The translations under genes were made by a program, and so were the position numbers. Positions 38,501 to 52,931 of a stretch of DNA of 64,000 nt are shown here, in pieces; position 1 is the stretch's first letter, and the number at the start of each line of letters is the position of its first letter. The DNA comes from Setophaga petechia (taxonomy: Eukaryota > Chordata > Aves > Passeriformes > Parulidae): positions 26,310,235 through 26,374,234 of the forward strand of contig JANCRA010000005.1 in NCBI GenBank assembly GCA_024362935.1, read 5' to 3'. Below the pieces are notes generated by a model. It was not told where the DNA came from, searched no databases, and was given only the letters and a program-made list of their open reading frames with translations.

Positions 38501-41500
38501 AGAGCTTGTAAACCATTTTGTACAGCACATAAATACTGTATTTTTCTACAGAATTCTACAGCAATTTTCATGTTTGAAGTATTGTTGTGACATTATATTT
38601 CATGTTGTTACAATCATTCATGTTCTCTGCAGAAGAGTCCTGCTTCACCAACAGACATGAATTATGTTATCAGTCTGATACAGAAAGGGTAAGTTTAGAT
38701 AGCTAAATATGAAACCTTGCTCCAATTACATAAAAGAAGAAATACAGACCATTCTGTACCAGAGGGAAGTGCCACGGGCTCTTCAAATTCAGATTTACAA
38801 TAGGATAGAGATGTGGGTTATTAAGAAACCCAGACACTCACAGAATCTAAGTACATACACAGATTGTGTTTCACCATCCAACAGCCCGAAATTCCTGAAT
38901 AAATAGTGAGCAGGCAGAGCTAAATTTCTTTCTCAGAATAATTGCCAGAAACATTGAAAATTTCAAAGCAGGATACAAAAGCAGTGCACACTCCCACTAT
39001 TTAACAAGTGTTGGAGCTGACCCACAGCAGGAGCCCCACGAGCTGCAGTAACTCACCAGTCTGGCAGAAAACTAGGTCAGTAGCCCCACAAAAACACTGC
39101 TTAAATTTCTGCCAGTTAGAGACTTTAAGCTGCTTAATGAGGGGTTCCAGATGAGTACAAGGGAGAGGAAGGACTGCATTGCTAGGAGAGAAGCAGGGAG
39201 AGATTTCCTAATGGATTGCTGCTGTAGAAGGATGACTAAATCATCAGCTCCAGAAGCCTCAGTTTCCTGCCTAGCTCCTGAAGGCTCTTGCCAGGAGGAG
39301 ACAAATGGGACACAAGTAAGCAAAGAACTCCAAGTACCCCTCTGCCTCTTCCTTTCTCAAAGGGCACTCACTCACCAAACCTCAACAACTGTTAATTGCA
39401 GACACTTCTTCAAAAGCAATACCATGCAAACCCCAAATTTGGTATTCATGGTTACAAATTTGTACATCATCTTTAAAAACACATTAAACACCATCCCCAC
39501 AAGAGAAATTACTTCTGTTTGCCCCAAAATGAAAAAGAAGGGTGGCAGGGGAAGGGATAAGGCAGAGAGAAATGTATTTCTTGATAAAACTCTCTACATA
39601 AAAGAAGTGCAGCTAGAATTTTGTACCAATTTAGAACAGAATAACTTATTATCTCATCGGTTACCTATTTTCAAGGTAACAAACTGCCCACTAAACCAAA
39701 AATTGTAGGGATGGTGACACTGTAGCACCATTTGCAAATCCCAATGCACTGACCCTGGCAAGCACCATTCTGCATCAAATTAATGACAAATGAATATTAC
39801 CTTTGCTTCCAGCTGCCTAGCTTCCACACCAGTCCTGAAGTTTCCACTTTGTCCTACCTGCTCCAAGACCATCAGTAACACAGATTACATTTCCAAAGCA
39901 CTGAAATGCAGAGTACATCCCACCATAGGACTGTCTGCAGCTGAAAGGATTTGAAGTATCTTCTAGCTATGGTGCACTACCTCTGTGTATATTCAATGAA
40001 CACTGCTCAGCTGCAGCTGTTAAGAACAACAAATAATTAATTCATAAAAGGGTAACTTATTCAGAATTCTTCAAAAATTTACTATCTAGCCTTACCTTAA
40101 GCAGGAACCATGAAAAATCAAAAAAAAAAAAATTTTCTTACAGTGGTATATATTAGTTCTAAAACTGTTTCCTGTGGGATAATGGCTTGCTTCTAAAGAA
40201 ATAATAAATCACAGGGAATAGTTAAGAATCAGAAAAACAAATGAGACATCTATTACTATTTATGAACAATATTTAGAAAGGTTCAGAGAATTTGCCTGCT
40301 AGCTTCAGTGACCATTGGAGGTGTGTATAGGGGGAATCTACCTTCAAAACTCATTTTTCTCAGTTCCACACAACTTTTGAAAATGTATCATATCCATAAT
40401 CACTGTAAACACTGTAAAATTAGGCAATTAAGTCATAGTAGTAAATATTATAATGTTGGTTAATATTTGATATTGGAATTAACACCAAATACATACCTAA
40501 AAACTCCCACAGACTGTTTTTAAAGACGTGCTGACATAACCTAAAGCTTGTAAATATAGGACTAGATAGTAAATTCAAGTTTGTAGTAACAATATTTGAA
40601 AGCAGCAAGAATCCATGAGATACTGAAATGTAAGGTGTTCTGAAATTTCCCTTAAAACCCAGCTGCTTATTTCGGCTGAATTCCTCCCTGATGCCCACCC
40701 AAGGCAGCCAGCTGCCTCTGTCCCAAGCTCTGTTCAGACAAGGCTATGGACCTGGGCAGTCTATGCAGGCCATGGCCACAACAGGAGTTTTCCATCTGCT
40801 AACAAGTCTGTTCTCAGTCAGGTTTTCATCTGGGATGTGGAGGGTGGGAGTAAGTTTGGAGGTAGAGAGAAAGAAGTGTAGTTTTGTTGCTGTTGTTTTA
40901 AATATATTATTTCTGCCATACCAAGAATGGTCAGCGTGCTCTTCTCAGCAAGCTTGAACTGAAGTGACCTCATCCACCCAGCCTTGCTAACAATACCTGA
41001 GAAGAGGATCTGTGAATCCCTTACAGGTTCTTGATAAGCAAAGCCACAGCAGCTTATCAGAAGATGCTGTACCAAACACACATTTTAGTCACTTTATAAA
41101 CAAAACCAGAAAGCTCTACAAACTTCCAGGGCTGCAGTATCAGATTACAGAGACAAACCCAGCCAGTAGTTCAGAAAACCCGATCTGACCTTCTGACTGG
41201 CTGCCACACAATCTTTACTTCCTTTAAATTCTGCTCCAATTCTACTCACATTGTTTCATTGCTTTAGGGAGCTTTCACTTCACAATGAGGGCACCTCTGC
41301 CAATGCAGCCTTGCCTCTGTAAATAATTTACTGGTTACATGATTTCATCATAAGCAGTGACTGGAACTGCAGCATTGGGGAATTTAAAACATGAGTGTCT
41401 AAACATGCACTTACCAGAATCCCAGAATCCCCCTATCATCTGCAATGTCTGGCAGACCTGGAGCGGGTCTCTCCTTGCTGCAGGAGCCACCAAATATGTT

Positions 41501-42974
41501 TCATCAAGATGGGGATGAAAAATTCCCTCCAAGAAGGGACATAGCCACTGTAAGCTTCACCTGGTTACACAAAAGTAGGGGGTACGGCACACTGATTCCC
41601 CCCTGTACCTTTCAGCCAGTCTCTCATATTCCTTTTAAGATTGAACACATCTCATGGCCACAGAAAACAGTCTTGAGTCAATTAAGAAACATCAAACCTC
41701 TTGCTGGCCCCATCAGAATATTATACTGCCTCATGCAGGCTCTCCAAACTATGGAGGGTGTGATAAGGTGCATCATCCACACCAGCCAGATGCACACCTA
41801 CACCTGTGCAGCCATTACAACGCTGTCTTCACAAGACAGACCATGACAAACAGCTACTTCTCCTGTAAAGGCCTTTAAAACAATCTTTCATACATAAAAC
41901 TAGTTGTCAGACACACAGTTTATGCCACTGGGACTGTCCAAGAGACAGAACACAAAAATTTCTTTCCATTGGGATACAAAGTTTTGTTATTTGAGACCTG
42001 ATTGTAAAAACTGGAGCATGTGCAGCTCTGAGAAGTTTTATGCTCTTGTGAATAGGTCCATTAAAAACACTCACCTGAATACACATTCTTCTGCTTACAG
42101 AGCAGAAAATAAGCTTGAGCAGTCACTAGAATGCTGTCCTCCACAGATGGTAGCTTGTTTGAGAAGCTCAAGGAGTGGGGACAAGCTGCAGAATAGCAGT
42201 GATGTCACTTCTCCATCATTAGATCATGGAGTGCTTGCCTGACTTCTTCAAAAGATTTTGCTAGCAGTTACAGATTTCTCCATGCAAATTTCATTTCCCC
42301 ATGAAATTACTGAGTACTGAATTGATATTTTTTAGAATTTGTTAATAATGTTACAAGACAAATTCAAGCAGAAGAAAGTTTCCATCAAAATTGCAAAACA
42401 GTGGTAATTCAGGTCAAATAGGTTACAAATATTTACATTAACACACTAGGTCTGTTTTGTCATTGGCTTTTTATCATGATTTGGTTTTGTTAAACTGACC
42501 ACCACAACAAGTACTCCTGTTCTCATTTATTTTCACATGATTTCATCTCGGTATGTTTATACACATAACCTGAAATTCAAGTTTTAGGACCTCTTCTAAA
42601 AACTAATTGCACTCTTAGCCACCTTTCCAATGTTAGCCAACTGAGGACAGCCATTGAGAGACAGTTGGATTGACATTATTTATATTTACTTACTTTTAAT
42701 TTAAATTGAGAAGGAAGGGAGTAATTACATTTATTATAAGCCAGCCTGGAATTCTACCTGTAATTAAGGATCTGACACATCTTAGAAGAACTCCATTTTC
42801 AGTAACTTAAGACATTCACCAAACTATCAGTGAGGTCACAGATTTCATACAGCAAGCACTCTTCTACTGAGCAGTTAAAAACAGACTCTGTTAAAATGTT
42901 GTCATGACTGCAACAAGACTAGAAAAAATAGGTTGTGAAGTCCATATTAAAATACCTTTTTAAAGTATTCTGTT

Positions 42975-43080
42975 GACGAGTTCTAAAAGTGGAAGAAGCT
43001 GAATTTAAGCTGTGGCAGACGGGCTGCCTCATACCTAGGGTGTGGCTCGTGGTTGGTTTGCGGCGAGCTTTTTTTTTTTC
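42975..43080. other. small CpG-containing patch ending in T11
   Basis: Five or six CpGs ('gacgag', 'gacggg', 'ctcgtgg', 'tgcggcgagc') occur within about 100 bp in an otherwise CpG-poor intron, immediately followed by eleven T residues (43069..43079). A T-run could end a Pol III transcript on the plus strand, but I see no A/B boxes and no match to tRNA, 5S, U6, Y or vault RNA. Origin unknown. Confidence 0.3.
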
Positions 43081-43389
43081 TTGTGGGGAAGTGAAGGGGA
43101 ACAGAGAGAGGATTGCTCATTTTCTTGACAAAGTACCAAAATTATAGGCCTCTGAAAAACTTCAGAAGGAGTTGTTAGTTTGGAAACTCAATTTTTCACA
43201 GACCAGCAGCACTCTATAGTCTCCCTAGGACATGGGATTGTTGCACACCCTGCTTCCATAGGCAGGGAAAAATCTGGTACTTTATGAACAAGCTGAGGTG
43301 AAATTCAGCTCCTCATCCAGCAGCCAAGCACCTACTCTGGTAAAGATGGAACTAAAAGCATGACCCTGTCTTCTAATCTTGCTTTTCCC

Positions 43390-43605
43390 AGGGAAACACA
43401 CAAAACAGAAAAAAAATCCAAAAATATGAAGAAAGCTGGTATGTGGAAAACAGTGAAAAGGCAGAACACAGGTCAGCAGAAGAAACACCAGTGGTGCCAC
43501 TGCTCAGAAAAGCAGACAAAAGCAAAGGAGGTCAAAACCAAATGAAAAGGCCAAAAGTCAGGGAGAAGATGCAGCTGCAAGAGAGAAAAGAAAGACTGGA
43601 AATGC
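43390..43605. repeat. purine-rich low-complexity stretch
   Basis: The plus strand is strongly biased to A and G (runs such as 'cagaaaaaaaatccaaaaatatgaagaaag' and 'gagagaaaagaaagactgg'). Such bias produces long open frames by chance, here 43360..43545 and 43443..43748, whose Lys/Glu-rich peptides I do not treat as genes. Confidence 0.6.
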
Positions 43606-43675
43606 TTGTGGTCTCCAACAAAGAACAACTCTGCTTTGTAGAAGCAGTTTCTTATTCTTGCCTTTCCCCTGCTCA

Positions 43676-43712
43676 CCCTCTAGGTCCCTGGCATTTATTC
43701 TATGATTCTGAT
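43676..43712 (+). mobile_element. possible CR1 3' terminal scrap
   Basis: The string 'cctctaggtccctggcatttattctatgattctgatc' resembles the last 35-40 bp of a CR1 element (CTCTAGGTCCCTTCC... ATTCTATGATTCTG). No upstream CR1 sequence is recognisable, so the match could be chance. Confidence 0.35.
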
Positions 43713-46700
43713 CACAATGTTGTGCTTAGGAGAAAAATATTATTGTAGCAAACAGTAGGAAATAAACTGCTCACTTCAAAGCATACAACAAGAGATCTTT
43801 TTAATAACATCTTGTTTTCACTATATGAAGTTTTGAGTTTGTGGCTGTCTTTTTTTTCTCTTTTTAAATTAATTTCTTCCATAACTTTACAGCAGAAAGC
43901 TCTCACTGGGGTTTCTCGATGCAAGACTGCTTATTTGTATTCCATATTATGAGAATTACATCAACAAATAAAAATTGTAAGATACCATGTATTTTTAATT
44001 GGTTCACTGCAGATTCCTATTTAGTACCAACAAGACTACATACTACAGGTGAATATTATCCATCCTGACAGAAGGAACACATTCATACTATGGCAGAGAC
44101 AGACAATTAAGCACAAACTGTGTGCATGTGTCATCATCAAAAATCTACTCCTTAGTTTATTTACTAAGAGATCTACAAAGACTTCAGGAAAGAACAACTG
44201 CTCTCTGTCCAGTCTTTTTTGGTGACTAACTCAAATATGGGGGTTTTCCCCACATGCTTAAACAGATCTTTATTCCATGGCTCGTGTGAAGAGGATTCAT
44301 TCTTCACACTAGCCTAGTGCCTACCTGGTGCTTCAGCCATTCAGTCACAGGGGAAAATCAAGACAGAAAAAAGTTAATCTCCAATTATGTTATCAGCATT
44401 CTTGCACCTCACCAAATTTTCACGTGCTTCCAAGTAGTAAATCATTGAAATAACCTTTTTTGTTAGAGATGTCTTATCTTTCCATCTATTAACCAATACT
44501 CTACCACACATTCATCTGAATGCCACAAAAGATTGTGATACTTTTAATTCTACTGTATTTTTTCATTAATATAGTTTGAAATTTGTGCCTAGTTAGAATG
44601 TTTCTCCCCCAGTAAAGAAACTATAGCTCAGTGTCCATGTCCACTTTCATAACGGCTTTCATGTGGCCATAATGTCAGGTTTGGCAACTAAAGCATTTTA
44701 ATTCAAGAATCTAATAACACTACATTGTCCATTTTGGAATTTGAATGCTCAGAGTTCCAACTGTCCAAAGAGGACTTAAAATGTTGTCTCCTAATTCCAA
44801 AGCCAATAATTTTAATTAAGACCACAATCATCCTGAGCTTGCTCTCTCTCACACACAGAAAACCTTAAGAAAAATTACAAAGCTCACCATTAGCAAAAAT
44901 AAGGGCTGTTACAAATACGAAGGGATTGGAAATCAAATGATTACAAGAAAAAAATAGCCACAACTACTAATTAAACTAATTAAAAACTAATTAAAGTTTT
45001 ACCACAGTATGTGTATCTTAAAATTCACCAAACTGCACTGAGAAGCTGGCAATATCTGGGTAAATCCATGGGATCTGCTTTTATTGACTCTCAGACACTA
45101 GCCCACTGGACTCCCTCATGCTAAACTTACTACTTGAGATGCAAAAAATTAATAGCTTCAGAAAAGGTTAAATGAAAACACTCTTAGGGTTTCATCTGTT
45201 CATTTACATTTCCTTTGGGTCTAGGAATTTCTTGGTATCTACAGAGAAAGCAGGACTCAGAATAATTCCACATGTACTAGTATTAGATACCAAAGCATTC
45301 CAGCACCATAACAGGATAATGCTAAGGCTCAAATTACCTCTTCTCTCTTCTGCACAGGCAAAACAGACACTTGAAGAACACTGGGCAGAAGAGAGAAACA
45401 AAAGTGAAAAAAACCAAAGGAAATACAAAAATATTAAAAAAAAGAAATGAAAGTAATGAAATTTTAGCAGTGTCCACGTCTCTACAATTTGTTTTTTCTC
45501 GCAATATAAAACCCCAACTAGTTTCACTCTCAAAAGACAAGGAAGAAAATAAGGAACAGAGAACATTCTAGTTTCCTGCTGCTTCTAAGAAAAGCAGTGA
45601 AAGCATGTCAGAGTAAAGAGACTTGGAACTGCTAATTTAGATGCAGCTTAAGATTAGAAATTCACTTTCATCTAAAATAAGGAACATCCACCATGTGCCT
45701 ACCAAATAAACAGTTTTTGCTGAGTCATTAAAGTATATTTAAGTAGTTGGGCAATTGTACACGCTACCTCTTTAGTCATCTGTTTCTTAGCTGCTTTATT
45801 AAACATCTCAGAAGCAGCTCAATCAAAAAAAGAGAAAGAGTATGAGTGGATGATAAAAAACTACAGATATTTGGAATCTGTGGCCTGCTTGGCGTAACAA
45901 GTTGAAGAAATGCAGTGGTCAGGAATGACTATAAAAAATAACAGTTTAACTAATCAGAATTCAAACAGCAATAGGGTAAGGCACAAAGTTAAACACTCCA
46001 AAATATATTCGAAATGACAGCATTTTGTCTTTTGAACTTTTTGTATAGAACTAAAACAGAGCAGTTAACATTGGTGAGAAAGTAATAAATTGATTTCTAA
46101 ACCTGTCAAAACAAAAATTTCCTTTTATAATTGCCATCTCTAATAGTTGTATGATTTGCAATAAATCATACAACCGCCACTTCCCATAACTTTTCTCTCT
46201 GAGAGCAGTGTTACTTAGTACAAAGCCATCACAACCAGCTTTCTACCATGATAAATCTCAAAAAATCCATCAGTTTGGCACTGTAATGAATGGATGCTGA
46301 AGTGGATGACAATGCACTCCAAGGCAGCAAACCAGGCATGTGTTCTCTTTGCTGGTGGCACACTAAGCAACAGCAAGATACCTCATCTCACTGTGGTCCT
46401 CCTCCCATCCACTGTGTATGTATTTTTTAAGTACTGTCATGCTTTTGTTCATTACAGTCACAGTTGGGCCTCAGAGTTTGTTTCTTCCTTTTAAACATCT
46501 GTCCTGCAATAATCAATGTGCACAGAGTAAGTTCTCAAAACACAACTGGTGTTTCAGAACAGAGCACCCAGGGAATGAGACCTGTCTCCACGTCCCAAGA
46601 AAAAACAAGATTTATGGCAACTTAGACAATTGTTTAGAGGGGAAAAGAAGCTATTTTTAACTATCCTTCTTAGTGGCTGCACTTAAGGGAGGCTCCCATT

Positions 46701-49700
46701 TCCTTTCTTCATCTTACACAGCGGCCGTAACTACTACTTCCTTTTCTCTCAGCTGTTTTTACAAAATATCAGGGCTTGCAGCTTGCAACTATGCACCGTG
46801 TTCAATACAGTCACAGGTTCAAAGCAAAAGCCAGATACTGCTTCCAAACCAACTTCTGCCCTGAAGGGCAGCAGGCAACTTTACCTTTGAGTGTATCTAT
46901 TTCTGTTCCACACAGAAATAGCAAGCCTGAATTAGGCAGCGCCCTGAGGCCAGCCAGGGGATCCAGATTCAAGCTGCTGTGTAAATAAGTGTACAAGGGG
47001 ATGCAGACCTCACACAAACTACTACAGATTGTGGTTGTGCTGCTCAAGAACTGCTACTTGGTGTGATCATTTGCACTTGGGACAGCTAAACTCCAGTACA
47101 GGAATCTGTGGAGACAGACAGCACTGCTAAAACAAGTCTTCTGTAGTCCTTAACAGAACTAGATAAATGCTACCATATGCCAAGTATGGGACATGAGAAA
47201 GGAACTCTGTCTTTGTCCTCGGATGGAGACATTTGAGACGAAGACAGTATTTGTGTTCACATTTGTATACATTTGGTGAATAAAAACCGGAAGGATAGGA
47301 AGGGCAGAGCAAGCAAAGGCTACAGCAGTTCTAAGCTCACTTCCAAAGACTGATCTCATCAGTCTTGCACAATACAATTCAAACACAAAGATGAAAATTC
47401 CAAATAAATCCAGCAGAACTGCAAGGTATCTGCTATCACACTAATGACTAGATACAGATCTCCCAGAGAGCATGATCATTTTCTTTTTGAACTCTCACAC
47501 CCACCTTCCCCTGCCACACAGGAGTTTACAATGTTGAGAATAATTTTGGGTTTTGTCTATGAGTGACAAATTATACTACCAGCTTGCCTCTCAAAAGTCC
47601 TGGAACCTTTTAATAAAATGCACCATAAGAGAAATCATTTGGAAATCTGTGGCATGGAACCTGTATATTCCTCAAGGACTAAAATAGCCCTCCCCACAAT
47701 TTTACCTTAACTGTCCCTCTCCCCAGATCTTAACCGAAGCTTCTTATGATTCTTCTGAAAGCCTTATTTAAATATATATCTGAAATCACTTCCTTAATTA
47801 CTCATTCAAGCTCATGCATGTTTAAAAGAAGTTAAGTAGGTGAGCCACCTCTTGTGGGCTGTACTGAGCCAAGTTTAGGTAGGCAATGACCGTCCCACAC
47901 TGCCTCTAATCTCACCCCAACAGCATCTCCCCCAGAACAAATTGTACATCCACAGTGCATCTGTCAATTAAGTGTCTCAGAGTTTGTGTTCTGCAAGACA
48001 ATAAAAGTAGAAAAATAAAGGAGTCTTACTTTTTGAAAGCATACCAGAAGAGTCAGAGAAGCTAAGCATTCCTCTAGGGAAGAATAAACTTCAGTCTCTT
48101 GCACTTCCTTTATGCATCCCAGTTGATCTGAGCACTTATCAAAGATCTCTTTTTAGTAACATGATACAACTCGTTTCTTTTCATTAAAGAGAAGAAATGC
48201 ATAAAACAGCAATGTTCAAGTGGAAATAAAAATGTCTTTCTACAATAACTGAAATAAGGGCAGTAAGTGAAATTTAAGAAGAGATAGTATCAAGAAAGAA
48301 GCACACATAAAGAACCACCTCTGAGCTGGAGGATATAACATCCATGGGGAAGGGAGAAGCAGGAGAGTGTGCAACTGTGAAAGTCTATTCCCTGCAAGGC
48401 CTTGAAATTACCCCTTTTCCACCAAATGAGGCAAGTACCCTGCAGAGAAACACCTCATAAAAACCATCATAGTTATGCACAAAGCATCTGAACTAAGGTC
48501 AGATAGTTGCTATAATGAGTTTAGGGGTTTATATGACTAATTTCATGCTTATTTACAATGCTCTGGTTTTAGGTAATTTTGATTTTATGAGTGAAAACAA
48601 AACTACGGAACTGTGCTCATTCTCTGCTAAGAACATTTGCATCTTCCCTTCTTTAAATGCTCCACTTGGATCTTAATCTGCAGGATTACAATCTCCTGCT
48701 CAAGCAGAACAACTGACAAGGGAGAAGGAAGGATGTCTACAAAGCCAGATAACACAAAATACGAAACTACAGTGTTAATTTATTTAATTTATCCTACAGC
48801 AACTCATCATCTGCATACTCACAACTTCTTTCCAAGAGCTGTCTTAACACCACAGGTTAGGAACATGCACAGAGTCAATCAAAGCACAGCAGTTGGTAAA
48901 CTAGTTTCCATCTGAAAGTCTCTTCCTTTACATCTCTTTGTTAAGAGCTCTTAACAATCATCCTCAAGCTGTTATGGTGCATCTCATTCTTTGTGCCTCC
49001 TGTGCTATTACGGGCATCTGCCATGAACTGTTTGTCCTCACATAACCAAGAAAACTTGAAAATACCTTTCCACACTTTCTTCAATAGCTTCCACATTTTT
49101 CCACTCCTAACTCCTCTCCAACTAATTCTGACAGTGTCCATGTAGAGATAAGGCCACCAAATCCAGCAGAAATATTTAACAGGGCTCACTTTGTGCCACA
49201 TCACACTTACCTCTTAATTTTGCTATGCCTTAGAAATAGACAACATCCAATTTCATAAATAAAATACAATAAAAAAAGCCATTTTCCTGTAAATGCTGTT
49301 TGAAAAAGCCAAAGCTTGCTCTGTTCCTCTTCAATTAAAGGGAGCTGAGTTTCTACTGGTGTTTTCTAATACTGATTGCTATAAAAGTGCACTTCAAACT
49401 TCCTCCCACCTCAACTAGATAATGAGCTTTTCCTTCAACCAAACTAATTAACGGTACAGCAATTCATTAAACCATTGCTCTCAAAAACCACCACCCCTAT
49501 AAAAGAGAAGAAGCCACCATTCTGCAATTCTGACCACATCCCTTCAGGTGAGACCCTCAGCCCCAGGACCTGTGCTGCTGGTGATGGCACTGAGCTCTCC
49601 AGCTGCCTTTGTGCCCACCACAGCACATTCTTCAGCTGCAAGGTCACTTTTAAGAAGGTGATTAGCCTGCCTTGTTTGCTGCAGGATGAATGATGCTCTC

Positions 49701-52113
49701 GTGCCTGTCTAGACTGGGACTCGCTGGAATGCAGTTACCTCTGCACCTCGTATTCCCACACCTCGGGGAAGTGAGGCAAGCTGCAGTGTTATCAATGAAG
49801 CACTGAAACAAACTGCTTTATGTCATTGCCACAAAGGAATTTACTATCAGATTCCATCGCATACGTCACCCTCCTGTGCTATTAAATATTTCAGCTCAGT
49901 GCAATAACTGTTTGTTTGTGGTACTCCTGCATTTTACACCAGTTGGCTGCAGTCACATGTTGAAAGCACATGTCGGTAACACAAAGGTAAATTCGTGACA
50001 TGCTTATTCTAACCATCCTAAAAAGAATAACAAAACCAAGGGTGGAGAAGGATGGACAAATCTAGGAAAGAATCAAGACACAAATACCTACTTCTGTAAT
50101 AACACTGGTAAACATCCAACCAGGATGTCTAGTTTTATCTGGGGAAGCCAGGATATTGCAATGGGCTTACTTCTCTGTATTTCCTGGCAGTCCCAATAAA
50201 ATGCCTGATCTCCGAAACCTCTGTCAAGTTGAAAGAACTACCTATAAACGTGTACAAATGAATAAAGTATTCAGAATGGAGGAATACTAAAAAGGTTTCT
50301 GGGATTACACCAGCATCTTGTATAATAAGCATCTGGAAATAGAATATAACTGTACTGGACTTCATTGTCCCAAAGTGACTCTGGGTTTAAACCTACAGCA
50401 TGAACACAAAAACATGAAAAAAGCAACACTGAGAGGCTCAGAACTGGCATCGCATCAGCACAGAAAGGGAAAAGTGACTTCCTTATTAAATTTCCATTTA
50501 AATAGAGAACATTCACATAAATGTTCATTTCCCCCTCAGCCAAGATATAAAAGACAAGTTAGTTGATACAGTAAAAAAGTTCAGTATGTAGTATTATCTT
50601 GATTTATCTTCAATTAGAAGCCTGTCTAAAGGCTGTTGACATCTTCGGGTTTTTCTTTTGCATTATAAGCATGAACATATTGCAGGAAGCCTGGAAGTGC
50701 TATACAACACTGTCATTATATGTATGCTGAATTCTGATGTCTGAAAACTATGGATTTAACTACATTTAAAGATTTGAACTTGGCAGAAAAGATACCATAG
50801 GCACAACAAATATATTAAACCAGCACCAAAGAGAAGCCATATCTAACCTTGCCTTAGTAAAGCAACCCTAAAACACAGGTACCGTATGGAAAACTCCAAA
50901 GCTTTTCTGTCACTCCAATTAAGCACTGGTTTTCAAGAATATGTAACAACAAATTTATGGAAGATTAATCATAATCAAGAAGACAAAGACATTAAAAAGG
51001 TTGAGATTTTAAGCAAATTCTTATTTCACTTAGTACAACTGTGGATTATTCCTGTAATCTCTGTAAAAAGGTTCTGTAAATTTTTGCATTATATTCCACA
51101 TAAAAACTTTTTTAAAATGTTCTTTAAAAGTTAAAATTTTGCTTTTCATCTGTTTCTTTACAGGTCAGACAAAAACCTGTTGCTGCTATTATCATGAGCA
51201 TTGGCTACACACAGTGCAGTTCAGACAGAGTTCTAGGGCACATTCTGGATTTACTGGCAATTTCAGATGCTTTCTCACTTAGCCAGTGCAAGCTCCCTTC
51301 TGAAACAGGGTATCCAGGAGTGAGAGGACAATGCACATTGCCCTGGTGCTACACACAATTCACTCTTCTTCACAATGGATCTCCTGGTGTTTCATGAGAA
51401 CCTTAATTAACTGCAGAGTTTTTTTTTTCCCCCCACCTATCTTCTCCCCTCGTTATTGGATCACCAAGTCTGTTCCTAGTTTTGTTTATACCACATTAAA
51501 AGGCCATTCTTTATTTTTCTACATGCCTTATTATCTTCTCAGCTCAGCTCTTTTGTTGCTGCCCTTCTCCCACTCTTCCAAAATCAGTCAAGAAAATCAA
51601 CTTGCTGGCCATGGTATCACTTTGGCAATATTTGCTTCCTTCACAATATTTGCCGACCTTCACTTCTTCAAGATGAAAGACTTTGTTTTGATGACTACTT
51701 CAAAGTACATAACATCTGAATACTTGTTTCCACATTTAACTCTTCCATTCCTCAACAGAATTCAATGCAACATTCCTTTCAGTACATTCCCCCTTCAATG
51801 CCCCTAGATTTCCTCAGTGAAGTGACTCCTGCTCTCAATATTCTTACCAGTCTCATATGGCACCACTTTTTATTCAGGTGTCTTAGGACCTCACTGATTT
51901 TTTCCCCTGAACATTGCAAAATGAAAAGAAAATATACTTACATTCTCCAAGTGAAACCACAAAGTTATTATATTATTACTGTATCACTAGTGTTCCTTAC
52001 TTTAAACAACCCACCTTCTCCCCATTTTTAAAATTAATTTACTCTGTGATGTCATATTTAGACTGTGTATTCCTGTGTACCCAAAGGCCACATCTTCAGT
52101 TTTAAGTAGCTAT

Positions 52114-52165
52114 ACAGTCTACATACAGATTAGTAAAACACAGTCTGCATACAGATTAGTAAAAT
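52114..52165. repeat. 26-bp tandem duplication (2 copies)
   Basis: Two head-to-tail 26-bp units, 52114..52139 and 52140..52165, both contain 'catacagattagtaaaa'. They differ only at one internal base (acat/gcat) and at the final base. The near-identity indicates a recent duplication. Confidence 0.9.
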
Positions 52166-52703
52166 AATAATTAGCGGGTTATTTGTTTTGCACACAAACA
52201 TTCTATTTCAGTATTTCTTAAAATAAGGGAAGCTAAATTTGCTGACAGTTTCCTTAATGGTACTATTTCTCTGACAGGAAACAATAAAAGACAACAAAGT
52301 CTCTCTATTTGCCACTTTAGATATTTCTAAGTCTGTATGGAAAAAATCAGCAAAAATACTTATGAGATTTGAAATTGTTGGCTAAAACAATGAGAAAAAA
52401 ACTGTGACCAAACAACTGTGTTCTGCTGCAACAGCATTAACTACTACAGGTTAAATTTAACTAAAATTTAATTAGGTCAGATTCATCTTAGCATAACTAA
52501 AAGAGAAATTATTTAACAGGTCCTGATAGAATCTGGATGTAATTAATAAGTGTAAAGTTTACTCATCCCACAAAATACACCATTTATGAGGACTTTTTGG
52601 GAATTAAGAACACCATGCAAACAGTAAATTTTCTAATATTAAAAGTATTAGGTTTTAGCAGAACATATTGGTAGAATTTTGGTAAGAGTGAGCATGTAAG
52701 GAT

Positions 52704-52724
52704 ACACACAAACACACACACACA
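52704..52724. repeat. (CA)n microsatellite
   Basis: An interrupted CA dinucleotide run, (AC)3-4 then AAAC then (AC)5-6, is followed by a TA-rich 'atatatacatgtatg'. It is short and located just upstream (plus-strand sense) of the 53.0-kb CpG islet. Confidence 0.85.
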
Positions 52725-52931
52725 TTCATATATACATGTATGTTTTACAATTTATCGTCACTGTATCTATGTCATACACATTAGAACTGAGAATTTGCAT
52801 ATTTCCTATATAAAAAAGTTTACAGAGATCCAAATAATACCGCAGTGGGCACGAGGAATGATTTATCCTACTGTTTCCACCGCTTTTTTCACTCATTTAA
52901 ATTCACTGAGTCATTCATCCCTGCCTGCAGA

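Noticed and set aside
39151..39708. 185-codon plus-strand open frame, longest in the AT-rich intron
   Set aside because: No recognisable domain, no splice or promoter context; composition shifts along its length as expected of translated intron.
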